A DNA stretch of 44,185 nt from Brenneria salicis ATCC 15712 = DSM 30166 (GCF_003315515.1 NZ_QNRY01000034.1:1-44185); one strand, 5' to 3'. Positions 22,643 through 32,140 are shown, counted from the stretch's first letter. The notes: generated from the sequence alone by a model not told the origin. A program made the numbers and translations.

Positions 22643-23542
22643 ATGTATTCGGGATTATTAATTATTTTATTGCCATTACTGTTTGGCTATCTGTTGCCTT
22701 TGCGCGCGAAAAAAGTCCTACAGACAATTAATCAGCTATTGAGTTGGATGGTGTACGTCATTCTATTTTTAATGGGAATTAGCCTGGCTTTTCTGGATAA
22801 CCTCGGCAGCAATCTGTTACTGATTTTTCGTTACGCCGCCGTTTTCTTTGTGTGCATCATTGCCGCCAATGCCTTGTCGCTATGGCTGTGGGGAAAACGT
22901 GATGTCTGGCCGGGAAAATTTCCCCAGGAAGCGCCGCCTTCCCGCCTGTATATGATTCTGGATTCGTTAAAGCTCTGTCTGGTGGTATTTGGCGGTTTTC
23001 TGCTGGGGTTGACGCAATGGCCTGGTTTGATCCATGCCAGTGAAGGCAGCGAATACGCGCTGATTCTGTTGTTGTTTTTCGTCGGAATACAGTTACGCAA
23101 CAGCGGAATGACGCTACGTCAAATCGTGTTGAATCGACGGGGAATGTCGATTGCGTTGGTTGTCGGCGTCAGTGCGCTGGCAGGCGGTTTACTCGCCGCC
23201 AGGGTGCTCAGCCTGCCGCTCAAAACCGGGCTGGCGATAGCATCCGGCTATGGCTGGTATTCGTTATCCGGCATTCTGCTGACCGACGCCTTAGGCCCGG
23301 TGATCGGCAGCGCGGCCTTTTTCAACGATCTGGCGCGAGAACTGTTAGCCATCATGTTGATTCCCGCGCTGACACGACGCAACCGCGCCTGTGCGCTCGG
23401 ACTGTGCGGCGCGACGTCGATGGATTTCACGTTGCTGGTGTTGCAACGCAGCGCCGGGGTCGATATGGTGCCGGCGGCCATTGTGCACGGTTTTCTATTG
23501 AGTCTTGTCGCGCCGGTATTCATGGCGCTATTTTCCTCCTGA
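22643..23542 (+). CDS. lysO: L-lysine exporter LysO
   Basis: LysO (YbjE) exports lysine and thialysine through the inner membrane. In E. coli it is controlled by ArgP. About eight hydrophobic helices are visible, with conserved RLYMILDSLKLC, LLLFFVGIQLRN, GYGWYSLSGILLTDALGPVIGSAAFFNDLARE and LCGATSMDFTLLVLQR. Acidic residues in these helices are needed for function in the E. coli protein. I choose ATG 22643 (MYSGLLIILL), which gives 299 residues, the E. coli length. AAGGA lies 13 bases upstream, and GTG 22640 or TTG 22607 are less likely starts. Confidence 0.95.
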   Translation: MYSGLLIILLPLLFGYLLPLRAKKVLQTINQLLSWMVYVILFLMGISLAFLDNLGSNLLLIFRYAAVFFVCIIAANALSLWLWGKRDVWPGKFPQEAPPSRLYMILDSLKLCLVVFGGFLLGLTQWPGLIHASEGSEYALILLLFFVGIQLRNSGMTLRQIVLNRRGMSIALVVGVSALAGGLLAARVLSLPLKTGLAIASGYGWYSLSGILLTDALGPVIGSAAFFNDLARELLAIMLIPALTRRNRACALGLCGATSMDFTLLVLQRSAGVDMVPAAIVHGFLLSLVAPVFMALFSS

Positions 23543-23650
23543 CCGGTTGCCCCTATTTCTTTAGCGCTGCTGTTTTCCCGGTTCCCGGCTATAGTAATAA
23601 ATCGTAAGTAATAAACCGCAGCGTTAAGTTTTTCAGGGAGTATATCCGTC

Positions 23651-25084
23651 ATGACATCGCCCTCCGCCCCGATACTGATTCTGGGCGCCAGCGGCTATAT
23701 TGGCCGCAGTTTATGCGAACGTTTCAGTCAGCAAGGGCAACCGGTGATCGCCGCGGCGCGTCATATTGCCGCCATTGACGCGCAACACTGGCCGGGAGTC
23801 GAGTGTCGGCAGGTGGATTTGTGCCAGCCCGATGCGCTGGCCGAAGGGCTGTGGGGCGCGGAAACGCTCTATTACCTGGTGCACAGTATGGGAGACGGTG
23901 AAAACTTCACCGCCAGAGAGCGTATGGCCGCCCTGAATCTGTTGCTAGCGCTGCCCGCCAGCCGGGTAAAACAGATCGTTTATCTCGGTGCGCTCCAGGC
24001 GAATGACGCCGGAACGAAACATTTGCAGGCGCGTAAAATCACCGGCGATATCCTGCGTCGCAGCGGTATTCCGGTAACCGAACTGCGTGCCGGGATTATC
24101 ATCGGCGCCGGTTCCGCCGCTTTCGAGATCATGCGGGATATGGTGTACAACCTGCCGATTCTGACGCCGCCGCGCTGGGTGCGTTCCCGCTCCTCGCCGA
24201 TTGCGCTGGAAAATCTGTTGGTGTACCTGACCGAAATCCGCCATCACCCGGCACGGGAACATCGCATCATGGATGCGGCAGGCCCGGAATATATCAGCTA
24301 CCAGACCATGTTTGAGCGTTTTATCGCCATCAGCGGAAAACGTCGCTTGTTGATCCCCGTACCGATACCGACGCACCGGGTTTCGGTGTGGTTTTTGCAC
24401 CTGATTACGGCTGTCCCGCAGACGATTGCCCACGCGCTTATTCAGGGATTAAAACATGATCTTCAGGCGGACGGCACAATGTTGCAGTCGTTGATCCCAC
24501 AGACGTTGCTTACCTTCGATCAAGCTGTGCGTTCCACGCTGCAAAGCGAAATGGAAAGCACCCAACGCGCCGATTGGGGCAATGATGCGGAAGTACGCGC
24601 CCGCTGGAAACCGGATTACGGATTTTACCCCAGACAGGCGGGCCATACTCTCAGCACCCCGGCTTCCAGTCAGGCGCTGTGGCAGGTTATCCAGCGCATC
24701 GGCGGCAAAGAGGGTTATTTTTATGCCAATATACTGTGGAATTTACGCGCCAGACTGGATGATCTGTGTGGCAACGGGGTGACTTACGGACGACCGGATC
24801 GGCCAACGCTGGAAATCGGCGATAAAATTGATGGCTGGAAAGTGATCTCCATTAAACCGCAGCGACAGTTGGTGATGTTATTCGGCATGAAAGCGCCGGG
24901 GCTGGGGAAACTGACCTTCACCATTACCGATCAAGGCTCTCACCGCACGCTGGATGTCCGGGCGCGCTGGCATCCCGCCGGTCTAAACGGGCTGATTTAC
25001 TGGTTTTTGATGATGCCGGCCCATGTGTTTATTTTTCGGGGCATGGCCGCGCGCATAACCAAACTGGCGGAAGAGTCCACCTGA
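23651..25084 (+). CDS. ybjT: YbjT, SDR-family NAD(P)-binding protein with DUF2867 domain
   Basis: The 477 residues (476 in E. coli) begin with a Rossmann fold showing ILGASGYIGRSL at 9-20 and continue as an atypical short-chain dehydrogenase/epimerase domain (YYLVHSMGDGENF, TELRAGIIIGAGSAAFEIMRDMVYNLP) to about residue 300. The C-terminal part (LFGMKAPGLGKL, RARWHPAGLNGLIYWFLMMPAHVFIFRGMA) resembles the DUF2867 domain, with one hydrophobic helix suggesting membrane contact. Substrate and role are unknown. GGGAG lies upstream of ATG 23651. It converges on amiD with only 2 bp between the stop codons. Confidence 0.93.
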   Translation: MTSPSAPILILGASGYIGRSLCERFSQQGQPVIAAARHIAAIDAQHWPGVECRQVDLCQPDALAEGLWGAETLYYLVHSMGDGENFTARERMAALNLLLALPASRVKQIVYLGALQANDAGTKHLQARKITGDILRRSGIPVTELRAGIIIGAGSAAFEIMRDMVYNLPILTPPRWVRSRSSPIALENLLVYLTEIRHHPAREHRIMDAAGPEYISYQTMFERFIAISGKRRLLIPVPIPTHRVSVWFLHLITAVPQTIAHALIQGLKHDLQADGTMLQSLIPQTLLTFDQAVRSTLQSEMESTQRADWGNDAEVRARWKPDYGFYPRQAGHTLSTPASSQALWQVIQRIGGKEGYFYANILWNLRARLDDLCGNGVTYGRPDRPTLEIGDKIDGWKVISIKPQRQLVMLFGMKAPGLGKLTFTITDQGSHRTLDVRARWHPAGLNGLIYWFLMMPAHVFIFRGMAARITKLAEEST

Positions 25085-25086
25085 TG

Positions 25087-25920
25087 TCACCTCGTCGCGC
25101 CATACTTTTCCAGCAAGGCATCCACAATCGCCTCGCTGTGCGCATCCGGTTGGCCCTGATGGTTTTCCGGGCGGAAATGCATCTGAAACGCCGCAATCAC
25201 TTGGTGTTTCTGCCGTGCCGTCATGTCAGGGGATAACGGATAACCGTAGCGCGCCAGTTTATCGAGTAGACGCCCGGTATCCACCGGCTGGTTGACTGGT
25301 CTGCCAGCGAGATAAAACACTACTCGCGCTTCATCCGGCCAGACGCCGATACCGGCCTGCGCCAGCGTTTTCCATGGGAAAAGCGGGCCGGGGTCCTGTT
25401 TGCGTAATGGAGCGATGTCACTGTGCGCCACCACGTTTTGCGGCGCAATCTGATAACGTGCAACAATTTCCCGCGCCACCGACGTCAGCAAGGCGATCTG
25501 CTCAGGAGGAAACGGCGTCCAACGTGTGCCGGTCAGCCTGAGCCGGTAACCCGCATTTTCCAGTTCAATGCCAATCGAAGACAGGTTCAGTCGGGTGAAA
25601 CCACGCCAATAACTGGCGCCGGCATGCCATGCCGCCTGTGATTCCGCCACTAATTGCCAGACAACCGGTTTCCCCTTCTCCAGCGGCGGATTAGCCGGGA
25701 TCAGATAATGGGAACTGACTTGTTCATCCGTCAGCGTGTTAAGGGATGTCGGAAAATCTTCCGCTGTATAGTGAATCACCAGAAAGCGGATACGTGATCC
25801 CTGCGCACGGGACACCTGCGTTGTCACGACGTGATACTCATGCTGATCCTGGGGCGTGCTGACCGATTGGCACCCCGCCAGCGTCAAACACAGTATCAGC
25901 AGAGTAATACATTTAATCAT
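25087..25920 (-). CDS. amiD: Outer-membrane N-acetylmuramoyl-L-alanine amidase AmiD
   Basis: AmiD is a zinc amidase that cleaves the MurNAc-Ala bond of muropeptides, including anhydro forms. The signal peptide ends in a lipobox LAGC with the lipidated Cys at residue 17, so the protein is a lipoprotein, outer-membrane in E. coli. The amidase_2 fold shows the zinc ligands in FLVIHYTAED, in VVAHSDIAP and in the following KQDPG. A C-terminal peptidoglycan-binding-like region (YGYPLSPDMTARQKHQVIAAFQMHF) completes 277 residues. Start 25920 (MIKCITLLIL) fits the signal peptide. Confidence 0.95.
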   Translation of the reverse strand: MIKCITLLILCLTLAGCQSVSTPQDQHEYHVVTTQVSRAQGSRIRFLVIHYTAEDFPTSLNTLTDEQVSSHYLIPANPPLEKGKPVVWQLVAESQAAWHAGASYWRGFTRLNLSSIGIELENAGYRLRLTGTRWTPFPPEQIALLTSVAREIVARYQIAPQNVVAHSDIAPLRKQDPGPLFPWKTLAQAGIGVWPDEARVVFYLAGRPVNQPVDTGRLLDKLARYGYPLSPDMTARQKHQVIAAFQMHFRPENHQGQPDAHSEAIVDALLEKYGATR

Positions 25921-25968
25921 GACGTTTCCGTGGCAACTTATTTTCCTGCATTAGTGATGAACTCATGG

Positions 25969-26295
25969 CTAACGCTGCAATTTTACCGCCGTGCCGCTCA
26001 CGGTCACCATCAGCATGCTACCGTCCTTGCCCACCGTTTCGTAATCAATATCAATGCCCACCACCGCATTGGCTCCCAGATCCTCGGCCTGCATCTGCAA
26101 TTCCTTAAATGCAATCAGCCGCGCTTTGCGTAATTCTTTTTCATAAGCGCCGGAACGCCCGCCGACCACGTCGCGGATACCGGCGAAGAAATCACGGAAA
26201 ATATTCGCCCCCAGTATGGCTTCCCCGCTCACCACGCCGCAATATTCGGTGATGGTGAACCCTTCCAGACTCGGTGTTGTCGATAACTGCATCAT
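25969..26295 (-). CDS. ybjQ: YbjQ, UPF0145 family protein
   Basis: The 108-residue protein belongs to the UPF0145/YbjQ family, which forms pentamers in known structures and has no settled function. Strongly conserved segments are [39 protein letters not shown] (in parts) and [16 protein letters not shown]. Two adjacent ATGs (26295 and 26292) are possible; the second gives the E. coli length of 107. It is upstream of amiD on the same strand with a 48-bp gap. The E. coli ybjP gene between ybjQ and artP is missing. Confidence 0.93.
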   Translation of the reverse strand: MMQLSTTPSLEGFTITEYCGVVSGEAILGANIFRDFFAGIRDVVGGRSGAYEKELRKARLIAFKELQMQAEDLGANAVVGIDIDYETVGKDGSMLMVTVSGTAVKLQR

Positions 26296-26526
26296 AAACT
26301 CCCAGATAATGAATGGCGCGATAACGCCGGTTTTCCCCGCGAATACCCTACCTTAGCCCCCGTTCAGACGACAACGCCGCGCATCTGTCATCAAGCGGTA
26401 AATTACTATTTTGTGCTACTATTTAAGCAATAATTCGCTTGTTTACAAATTTTACCCGGTCGAGTTTGCATAACGATACTGCCGACGTTAACATTCGCGG
26501 CATCAATGTCTATTCAATTCTTACGC

Positions 26527-27255
26527 ATGTGTATTCAACTAAACGGCATTAACTGTTTCTATGGCGCGTATCAGGCGCTGTTCGACATCACTCTTGATTG
26601 TCCGGCAGGGGAAACGCTGGTTCTGCTTGGGCCGAGCGGCGCAGGCAAAAGCTCATTGCTGCGCGTGCTTAACCTGCTGGAGATGCCGCGTTCAGGCCGG
26701 TTGTCCATTGCCGGTAATCAATTTGATTTCAACCATACGCCCGGCGATAACGCTATCCGTGAATTACGGCAAAATGTTGGCATGGTGTTCCAGCAGTATA
26801 ATCTGTGGCCGCACCTTACCGTGGCGCATAACCTGATCGAAGCGCCCTGCCGCGTGTTGGGATTAAGCAAAGACGCGGCCAAGGCGCGCGCCGATAAGCT
26901 GCTCACCCGCCTGCGTCTGAATGATTTTGCCGAACGTTATCCGCTGCATCTCTCCGGTGGTCAGCAGCAGCGCGTCGCCATTGCCCGTGCGTTAATGATG
27001 GAACCGCAGGTGTTGTTATTTGACGAGCCAACCGCCGCGCTCGATCCTGAAATTACCGCTCAGGTAGTGAACATCATCCGCGAGTTGACGCAAACCGGGA
27101 TCACGCAGGTTATCGTGACCCACGAAGTCGAATTTGCACGCAAAACCGCCAGTCGGGTGGTCTATATGGAAAATGGGCGCATTGTGGAACATGGGGACGC
27201 CGGTCATTTTTCCCAGCCGCAGACACCCGAATTCGCTGGCTACTTATCTCATTGA
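26527..27255 (+). CDS. artP: Arginine ABC transporter ATP-binding protein ArtP
   Basis: ArtP drives the ArtPIQM/ArtJ arginine importer from the cytoplasmic face. Walker A is GPSGAGKSS, the Q-loop lies in [13 protein letters not shown], the signature is LSGGQQQR, Walker B is [14 protein letters not shown] and the H-loop is [11 protein letters not shown] 26527 gives 242 residues, the E. coli length, reading [14 protein letters not shown] second in-frame ATG at 26506 would add MSIQFLR and begins with the more typical MSIQ. The two ATG regions look like a short duplication, and neither has a strong ribosome site. artI follows, overlapping slightly if its upstream ATG were used. Confidence 0.95.
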   Translation: MCIQLNGINCFYGAYQALFDITLDCPAGETLVLLGPSGAGKSSLLRVLNLLEMPRSGRLSIAGNQFDFNHTPGDNAIRELRQNVGMVFQQYNLWPHLTVAHNLIEAPCRVLGLSKDAAKARADKLLTRLRLNDFAERYPLHLSGGQQQRVAIARALMMEPQVLLFDEPTAALDPEITAQVVNIIRELTQTGITQVIVTHEVEFARKTASRVVYMENGRIVEHGDAGHFSQPQTPEFAGYLSH

Positions 27256-27275
27256 TTAATATCAGGAATACTACG

Positions 27276-28007
27276 ATGAAAAAATTAATCGTTGCAGCGC
27301 TCTTGGCAGGACTGAGTGTGTCGGCCAGCGCCGCCGACACTATCCGCTTTGCGACAGAGGCCTCATATCCGCCGTTTGAATTCGTCGATGCCAGCAACAA
27401 CATTCAGGGCTTTGATATTGATCTTGCCAACGCCTTGTGCAAAGAGATGCAGGCAACCTGCACTTTCAGCAATCAGGCGTTCGACAGCCTGATCCCCGGC
27501 CTGAAATTCCGTCGTTTTGAAGCGGTTATCGCCGGTATGGATATTACGCCGGAACGTCAACAACAAGTGGCGTTCACCCAGCCTTATTATGACAATTCCG
27601 CGCTGTTTATCGCGCAAAAAGGCAAAGTGGCTGACGTGGCCGCGCTAAAAGGCAAACGTGTCGGCGTACAGAACGGCACCACCCATCAGAAATACCTGAT
27701 GGACAAGCACAACGAGATTACCACCGTGCCTTACGACAGCTATCAGAATGCGGTACTGGATCTGAAAAATGGCCGTCTTGACGCCGTGTTCGGCGACACC
27801 GCCGTCGTCAATGAGTGGCTGAAACAGAATGACAATCTGTCTTCCGTCGGCCAGAACATCACGGATAAAGACTACTTCGGCATCGGTCTGGGCATCGCGG
27901 TGCGCCAGAACAACGAGGCACTGTTGAAGCAATTCAACGAGGCGCTCGATAAAATCAAGCAGGATGGCACGTATGAAACCATCTACAAAAAATGGTTTCA
28001 GCAGTAA
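27276..28007 (+). CDS. artI: Periplasmic amino-acid-binding protein ArtI
   Basis: ArtI is the solute-binding protein encoded inside the artPIQM operon. In E. coli its ligand is uncertain, arginine-like by context. The 243-residue precursor starts MKKLIVAALLAGLSVSASA with a Sec signal peptide, and the mature part is a type II SBP fold (ASYPPFEF, GFDIDLANALCKEM, AGMDITPERQQQVAFTQPYYDNS, GDTAVVNEWL). ATG 27276 has AGGAA upstream. It is a close paralogue of ArtJ at 29609-30340; the two align along their full lengths without gaps of note. Confidence 0.95.
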   Translation: MKKLIVAALLAGLSVSASAADTIRFATEASYPPFEFVDASNNIQGFDIDLANALCKEMQATCTFSNQAFDSLIPGLKFRRFEAVIAGMDITPERQQQVAFTQPYYDNSALFIAQKGKVADVAALKGKRVGVQNGTTHQKYLMDKHNEITTVPYDSYQNAVLDLKNGRLDAVFGDTAVVNEWLKQNDNLSSVGQNITDKDYFGIGLGIAVRQNNEALLKQFNEALDKIKQDGTYETIYKKWFQQ

Positions 28008-28018
28008 TCTGACGCGCA

Positions 28019-28735
28019 ATGATTGAATTTCAACCTCTTGCAAGCGCCGCCGGGATGACCGTCGGCCTTGCCGTTTGTGCGCTGGCGCTTGGGCTTATGC
28101 TCGCCATGCTGTTTGCCGTTTGGGAAACCGCCCGCTGGAAACTGCTAAGCTGGAGCGGCACCGTACTGGTGACGCTGTTGCGCGGCCTGCCGGAAATTCT
28201 GGTTGTGCTGTTTATCTATTTTGGTTCTTCCCAATTACTGCTGATGCTGGCAGACGGTTTTACCCTGAATCTCTATCTGGTGCAGATCCCGGTAAAACTG
28301 AATATTGAGATGGTCGAAATCAGCCCGTTTTTGTGCGGCGTGATTGCGCTGGCGCTGCTGTACGCGGCTTATGCGTCTCAAACGTTGCGCGGCGCGTTGA
28401 AAGCGGTGCCGCAGGGACAATGGGAATCCGGTCAGGCGCTGGGTTTGCGTAAATCAGCGATTTTCATTCGTCTGATTATACCGCAGATGTGGCGTCATGC
28501 GCTGCCGGGGCTGGGGAACCAATGGCTGGTACTGCTGAAAGACACCGCGCTGGTCTCGCTAATCAGCGTCAATGACCTGATGCTGCAAACGAAAAGCATC
28601 GCCACACGCACACAGGAGCCTTTTACCTGGTATGTGGTAGCCGCGGCTATTTATTTAGCGATCACCCTGCTGAGCCAGTTCGTTCTAAAACGCATTGAGC
28701 TACACACAACGCTTTTTGAGCGGAGGCCTTCCTGA
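28019..28735 (+). CDS. artQ: Arginine ABC transporter permease ArtQ
   Basis: ArtQ is one half of the ArtQM membrane channel. The 238 residues (same as E. coli) contain about five helices and the HisM/GlnP-type permease signature with the EAA loop around [25 protein letters not shown]. It starts 11 bp after artI and ends in TGATG, overlapping the artM start by one base, a mark of translational coupling. Confidence 0.96.
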   Translation: MIEFQPLASAAGMTVGLAVCALALGLMLAMLFAVWETARWKLLSWSGTVLVTLLRGLPEILVVLFIYFGSSQLLLMLADGFTLNLYLVQIPVKLNIEMVEISPFLCGVIALALLYAAYASQTLRGALKAVPQGQWESGQALGLRKSAIFIRLIIPQMWRHALPGLGNQWLVLLKDTALVSLISVNDLMLQTKSIATRTQEPFTWYVVAAAIYLAITLLSQFVLKRIELHTTLFERRPS

Positions 28736-29403
28736 TGTTCGCTTATTTACCTGAACTGCTAAAAGGCCTGCACACCAGCCTGACGTTGACGGCAGTGGCG
28801 ATTGTTATCGCTCTGCTGCTATCGCTACTGCTTACGGTGGTGCTGACCTTGAAAACGCCGGTGATAGCACCGCTGGCGAAAGGTTATATTACGCTCTTCA
28901 CCGGCACGCCGTTGCTGGTTCAGATCTTCCTGATTTACTACGGCCCCGGTCAGTTCACGTCTATTCAGCAAATTCCCTGGTTATGGAGTTTGCTTTCAAA
29001 ACCGTTGCTCTGCGCGATGGCGGCGCTGGCGCTGAACAGCGCAGCCTACACCACGCAGTTGTTTTACGGCGCGGTTAAGGCGATCCCTGCCAGACAATGG
29101 CAATCCTGTGCCGCGCTGGGCATGTCGCAACCGCAGACGCTACGCATTTTGCTGCCTTTCGCGTTCAAGCGCGCCTTGTCATCGTATTCAAATGAAGTGG
29201 TGCTGGTGTTTAAAAGCACCTCGCTGGCTTACACCATTACATTGATGGAAGTGATGGGTTACAGTCAGTTGATGTACGGACGGACTTATGACGTGATGGT
29301 TTTCGGCGCCGCCGGGATTATCTACCTGTGCGTTAATGGGTTGCTTACCTTGCTCATGCGTTTAATCGAACGTCGTGCTCTGGTATTTGAACGCCGTAAC
29401 TGA
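28735..29403 (+). CDS. artM: Arginine ABC transporter permease ArtM
   Basis: ArtM is the second channel subunit, 222 residues as in E. coli, with about five hydrophobic helices, FTGTPLLVQIFLIYYGPGQF near residue 60 and the EAA loop ARQWQSCAALGMSQPQTLRILLPFAFKRA. Its ATG overlaps the artQ stop (TGATG), with CGGAGG as ribosome site inside artQ. A hairpin terminator follows, separating artPIQM from artJ. Confidence 0.96.
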   Translation: MFAYLPELLKGLHTSLTLTAVAIVIALLLSLLLTVVLTLKTPVIAPLAKGYITLFTGTPLLVQIFLIYYGPGQFTSIQQIPWLWSLLSKPLLCAMAALALNSAAYTTQLFYGAVKAIPARQWQSCAALGMSQPQTLRILLPFAFKRALSSYSNEVVLVFKSTSLAYTITLMEVMGYSQLMYGRTYDVMVFGAAGIIYLCVNGLLTLLMRLIERRALVFERRN

Positions 29404-29427
29404 TCCCCGATTATTGACGCACAATCA

Positions 29428-29454
29428 AGCAGGCTGGCGACGGCCTGCTCTTTT
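29428..29454 (+). terminator. Terminator of artPIQM
   Basis: AGCAGGC (29428-29434) pairs with GCCTGCT (29443-29449), followed by CTTTT. It sits 25 bp after the artM stop and before the artJ operator. Confidence 0.75.
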
Positions 29455-29487
29455 ATCGCAGTAGCCTGTCGTTTTACTCAGCAATAA

Positions 29488-29526
29488 AACGATTTTTTAA
29501 TCATTTTATTTGAATATAAATTCATT
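29488..29526. promoter_or_regulatory. Tandem ARG boxes (ArgR operator) of artJ
   Basis: TTTGAATATAAATTCATT at 29509-29526 matches the 18-bp ARG-box consensus WNTGAATWWWWATTCANW at every defined position. A second, weaker box at 29488-29505 (three mismatches) lies exactly 3 bp away, the spacing ArgR hexamers need. In E. coli artJ is the strongly ArgR-repressed art gene, so the same arginine control is expected here. Confidence 0.88.
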
Positions 29527-29608
29527 AAGTGGCAAGGTTACCGCCTCGGTGCCGGAGTCAGTCCGTGCAATGATTTCCATCCTTAAAAGAAAAACCTGGA
29601 GCAGGTTG

Positions 29609-30340
29609 ATGAAAAAATTATTGATCGCCACATTGCTGGCTGGAGTAACATTCAGCGCCGCCACCGCGGATAACATCCGCTTTGCGTCATCGGCTACCTA
29701 CCCGCCTTTTGAATATCTGGATGCGAATAACGGAATCGTCGGTTTCGATATGGACCTGGCAAAAGCACTGTGCAAACAGATGCAAGCAAACTGTACTTTC
29801 ACCAATCAGGCCTTTGATAGCCTGATCCCGACCTTGAAATTCCGTCGCTATGACGCCGTTATTTCAGGCATGGATATTACGCCGGAACGCAGCAAGCAGG
29901 TGGCATTCACTCAACCCTACTATGCCAACTCTACGGTGGTGATCGCGCAGAGAGGTAAATTCAACAACGTTGCCGAGTTGAAAGGCAAACGTATCGGTAT
30001 GGAAAACGGCACCAAGCATCAAAAATATATGCATGACAAGCACCCGGAAGTGAAAACCGTCTCTTATGACAGTTATCAGAACGCGGTGCTGGATCTGAAA
30101 AACGGTCGTATTGACGGCGTATTCGGCGATACAGCCGCCGTGAATGAATGGCTGAAAACCAATCCAAACCTGGCAACCGTTGGTGAGCATGTCACCGATG
30201 CGCAATATTTCGGCACTGGTCTGGGTATTGCGGTTCGCCCGGATAACACCGCCTTGCTGGAAAAACTGAACAAGGCGCTGGACGCGATCAAAGCGGATGG
30301 CACTTATAAAGCCATTAATGATAAGTGGTTTGCGCAGTAA
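29609..30340 (+). CDS. artJ: Periplasmic arginine-binding protein ArtJ
   Basis: ArtJ binds L-arginine and delivers it to ArtQMP. The 243-residue precursor has the signal peptide MKKLLIATLLAGVTFSAATA. The ligand pocket segments are ATYPPFEYLDANNG, GFDMDLAKALCKQM, SGMDITPERSKQVAF and GDTAAVNEWL. ATG 29609 with GGAG upstream is chosen. An ATG at 29510 would lie inside the ARG box and add 33 residues unlike any family member. The gene is a separate transcription unit between the artM terminator and a hairpin shared with rlmC. It is paralogous to ArtI, likely by an old duplication. Confidence 0.96.
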   Translation: MKKLLIATLLAGVTFSAATADNIRFASSATYPPFEYLDANNGIVGFDMDLAKALCKQMQANCTFTNQAFDSLIPTLKFRRYDAVISGMDITPERSKQVAFTQPYYANSTVVIAQRGKFNNVAELKGKRIGMENGTKHQKYMHDKHPEVKTVSYDSYQNAVLDLKNGRIDGVFGDTAAVNEWLKTNPNLATVGEHVTDAQYFGTGLGIAVRPDNTALLEKLNKALDAIKADGTYKAINDKWFAQ

Positions 30341-30356
30341 TCGGTTTATTACAAAC

Positions 30357-30381
30357 GACGCGGTCTGAAAAAAACCGCGTC
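30357..30381. terminator. Hairpin between convergent artJ and rlmC
   Basis: GACGCGGT (30357-30364) pairs with ACCGCGTC (30374-30381) around an A-rich loop. No clear T-run follows on either strand, so termination efficiency is uncertain, but the place between two convergent stops fits a shared terminator. Confidence 0.55.
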
Positions 30382-30391
30382 ATTACCACAC

Positions 30392-31522
30392 TCAATCCGC
30401 TCTTTGCAGCAACACCAGCACTTCGTAATGCGCCGTATGTGGGAACATATCGAATAGTTGCACCCGTAAAGCACGGTAGTTTTTCAATTCATCCATATCC
30501 TTCGCCAGACTCTCGGCATTACAGCTGGAATAAAGAATGTAGTCCGGGGCCACGCAGTTCAGATAGGCGCATAACTCGTTGCCGATACCACGACGCGGCG
30601 GGTTGACCAGCACCAGATCGGGGATTTCCGCTTCGGCGATGGCAAAACGTGTGGAATCCAGCGCCTGAAAATCCACCTGCGTTAGCCCCAACTGCTGTGC
30701 GGAACGGCGCGCGCAGGCAATAGCCTCAGCGCTGATTTCAATTCCCGTAAGATGAATCTGCGGCGATGCGCAATGCAGGCCAAAACCGCCCACCCCGCAA
30801 AACAAGTCCCACATGCTGGTAATATCAAGTTCGGCGACCCAGTCGCGGGCGGTGGCGTACAACACTGCCGCCACCTGTGGGTTGGTCTGGAAAAAGCTTT
30901 GCGGGCGAATGTACAACGGCACCTGATTAAACTGTTCGGCCAATGACGACGAATCGCTAAGCAGGATCTCGGCCTTTCCTTCCATTATGGCCTGATGAAT
31001 CGGCTGGATGTTGGCGGAGATGACCTCAAGCTGCGGCAATTGCTGTTGTAGCCAGGGCAACGCGGCGCGAAGTTGTTCGAGTTTGGTTGGCGAACGTAAC
31101 ACGAAACGCAGCATAAACGCGCCATGCAACGTGCTTTCCGTCAGCAATAGATATTTCAACTCTCCCCGGCGACGCGCAACGTTGTAAGGCGTTAGTCCGG
31201 CTTTGGCGATAAATATTTTCAGTACGTCAAAAACCGCAAGAAAACTGGCGGGATAAAGCGGACAGTCACAGAGATCGACCGCGGTGCCGTCGCGATGCAT
31301 CATCCCTAACATCGGACGTTCAACGCTGCCGCTGACCACCATTTTCGCTTTATTGCGAAACCCCGACAGCGCCGAAGAATAAACCGGCAACCATTGCTGA
31401 ACGCCATGCGATTGCAATAAACCGGCAAGATGCTGTTGTTTATCGGATAATTGCTGCGGGTAGGCTTTTTCCAGCCATTGACAGGAACGGCAGGTTCCCA
31501 TGCTGTATCGTGCACAATGCAT
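30392..31522 (-). CDS. rlmC: 23S rRNA (uracil-747-C5)-methyltransferase RlmC
   Basis: RlmC (RumB) methylates U747 of 23S rRNA with SAM. The N-terminal cysteines (C3, C11, C14 in [14 protein letters not shown] and one in the CDCPLYP segment) form the iron-sulfur cluster site of the RumA/RumB family. The SAM-binding motif is [13 protein letters not shown]. The LVNPPRRG motif and the YSSCN segment with the catalytic cysteine complete the C-terminal methyltransferase domain. The 376 residues compare with 375 in E. coli. It has no partner in an operon; ybjO lies 115 bp upstream on the same strand. Confidence 0.96.
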   Translation of the reverse strand: MHCARYSMGTCRSCQWLEKAYPQQLSDKQQHLAGLLQSHGVQQWLPVYSSALSGFRNKAKMVVSGSVERPMLGMMHRDGTAVDLCDCPLYPASFLAVFDVLKIFIAKAGLTPYNVARRRGELKYLLLTESTLHGAFMLRFVLRSPTKLEQLRAALPWLQQQLPQLEVISANIQPIHQAIMEGKAEILLSDSSSLAEQFNQVPLYIRPQSFFQTNPQVAAVLYATARDWVAELDITSMWDLFCGVGGFGLHCASPQIHLTGIEISAEAIACARRSAQQLGLTQVDFQALDSTRFAIAEAEIPDLVLVNPPRRGIGNELCAYLNCVAPDYILYSSCNAESLAKDMDELKNYRALRVQLFDMFPHTAHYEVLVLLQRAD

Positions 31523-31637
31523 AAAATCTAACTATCAGGATAAAGACTAATGAGAGGAATTGTATCACCGCCGATGAATATCCCCCGCATCTTTCAGGCG
31601 TAAACCAGCGGAAGTCTAAATCAGTGGCCTGGCAGGT

Positions 31638-32090
31638 TTATTTCTGTCGTTGAAAAAAACGTTTGCTGCGGCGGGGTAAAAACAACAACACGATAACCAA
31701 AAAGTCCGGTATTTTCTGAAGCATCAGTTGATGCAGGACCGAGGTATTATCATCTCCCGAAATATGGAATATCGAGGGCAGAAATTCACTCAATGAGGCA
31801 AACAGCAAATACAGCGTCACCAGGCACTGACAAATAATATATCCCCAACGTCCCCAATTAGCCCCGGATAATACCGCGAATCCGCAGCGGATTTCCGTAC
31901 AGATAATAATAAACGACAGCAACACCACCAGCGTTGAATCCCAGGCTTCGGCGCTGCCGCCAAGCCAATTGCCCACACCACTTGGCCCCAATTCCCATAT
32001 CAAGAGTAAAACCCCCAGAAAACGGGTTGCGATAATAGCGATGCCCGCCACCATGACCGGAACCGGGGCATACACTTTGTGCTGAGTCAT
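31638..32090 (-). CDS. ybjO: YbjO, small inner-membrane protein
   Basis: The 150-residue protein has about four hydrophobic helices (VMVAGIAIIATRFLGVLLLIW, LVVLLSFIIICTEIRCGFAVL, IICQCLVTLYLLFASL, DFLVIVLLFLP) and a basic C-terminus RRSKRFFQRQK. It corresponds in position and general sequence to E. coli YbjO (DUF2593, 162 residues), whose function is unknown. It lies between potI and rlmC and is separated from potI by a strong hairpin, so it is probably not part of the pot operon. Confidence 0.85.
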   Translation of the reverse strand: MTQHKVYAPVPVMVAGIAIIATRFLGVLLLIWELGPSGVGNWLGGSAEAWDSTLVVLLSFIIICTEIRCGFAVLSGANWGRWGYIICQCLVTLYLLFASLSEFLPSIFHISGDDNTSVLHQLMLQKIPDFLVIVLLFLPRRSKRFFQRQK

Positions 32091-32140
32091 TGACTTCTTG
32101 GTATACAGAATTTCAACGCTCCTCCGTTAAACAGAACCAA

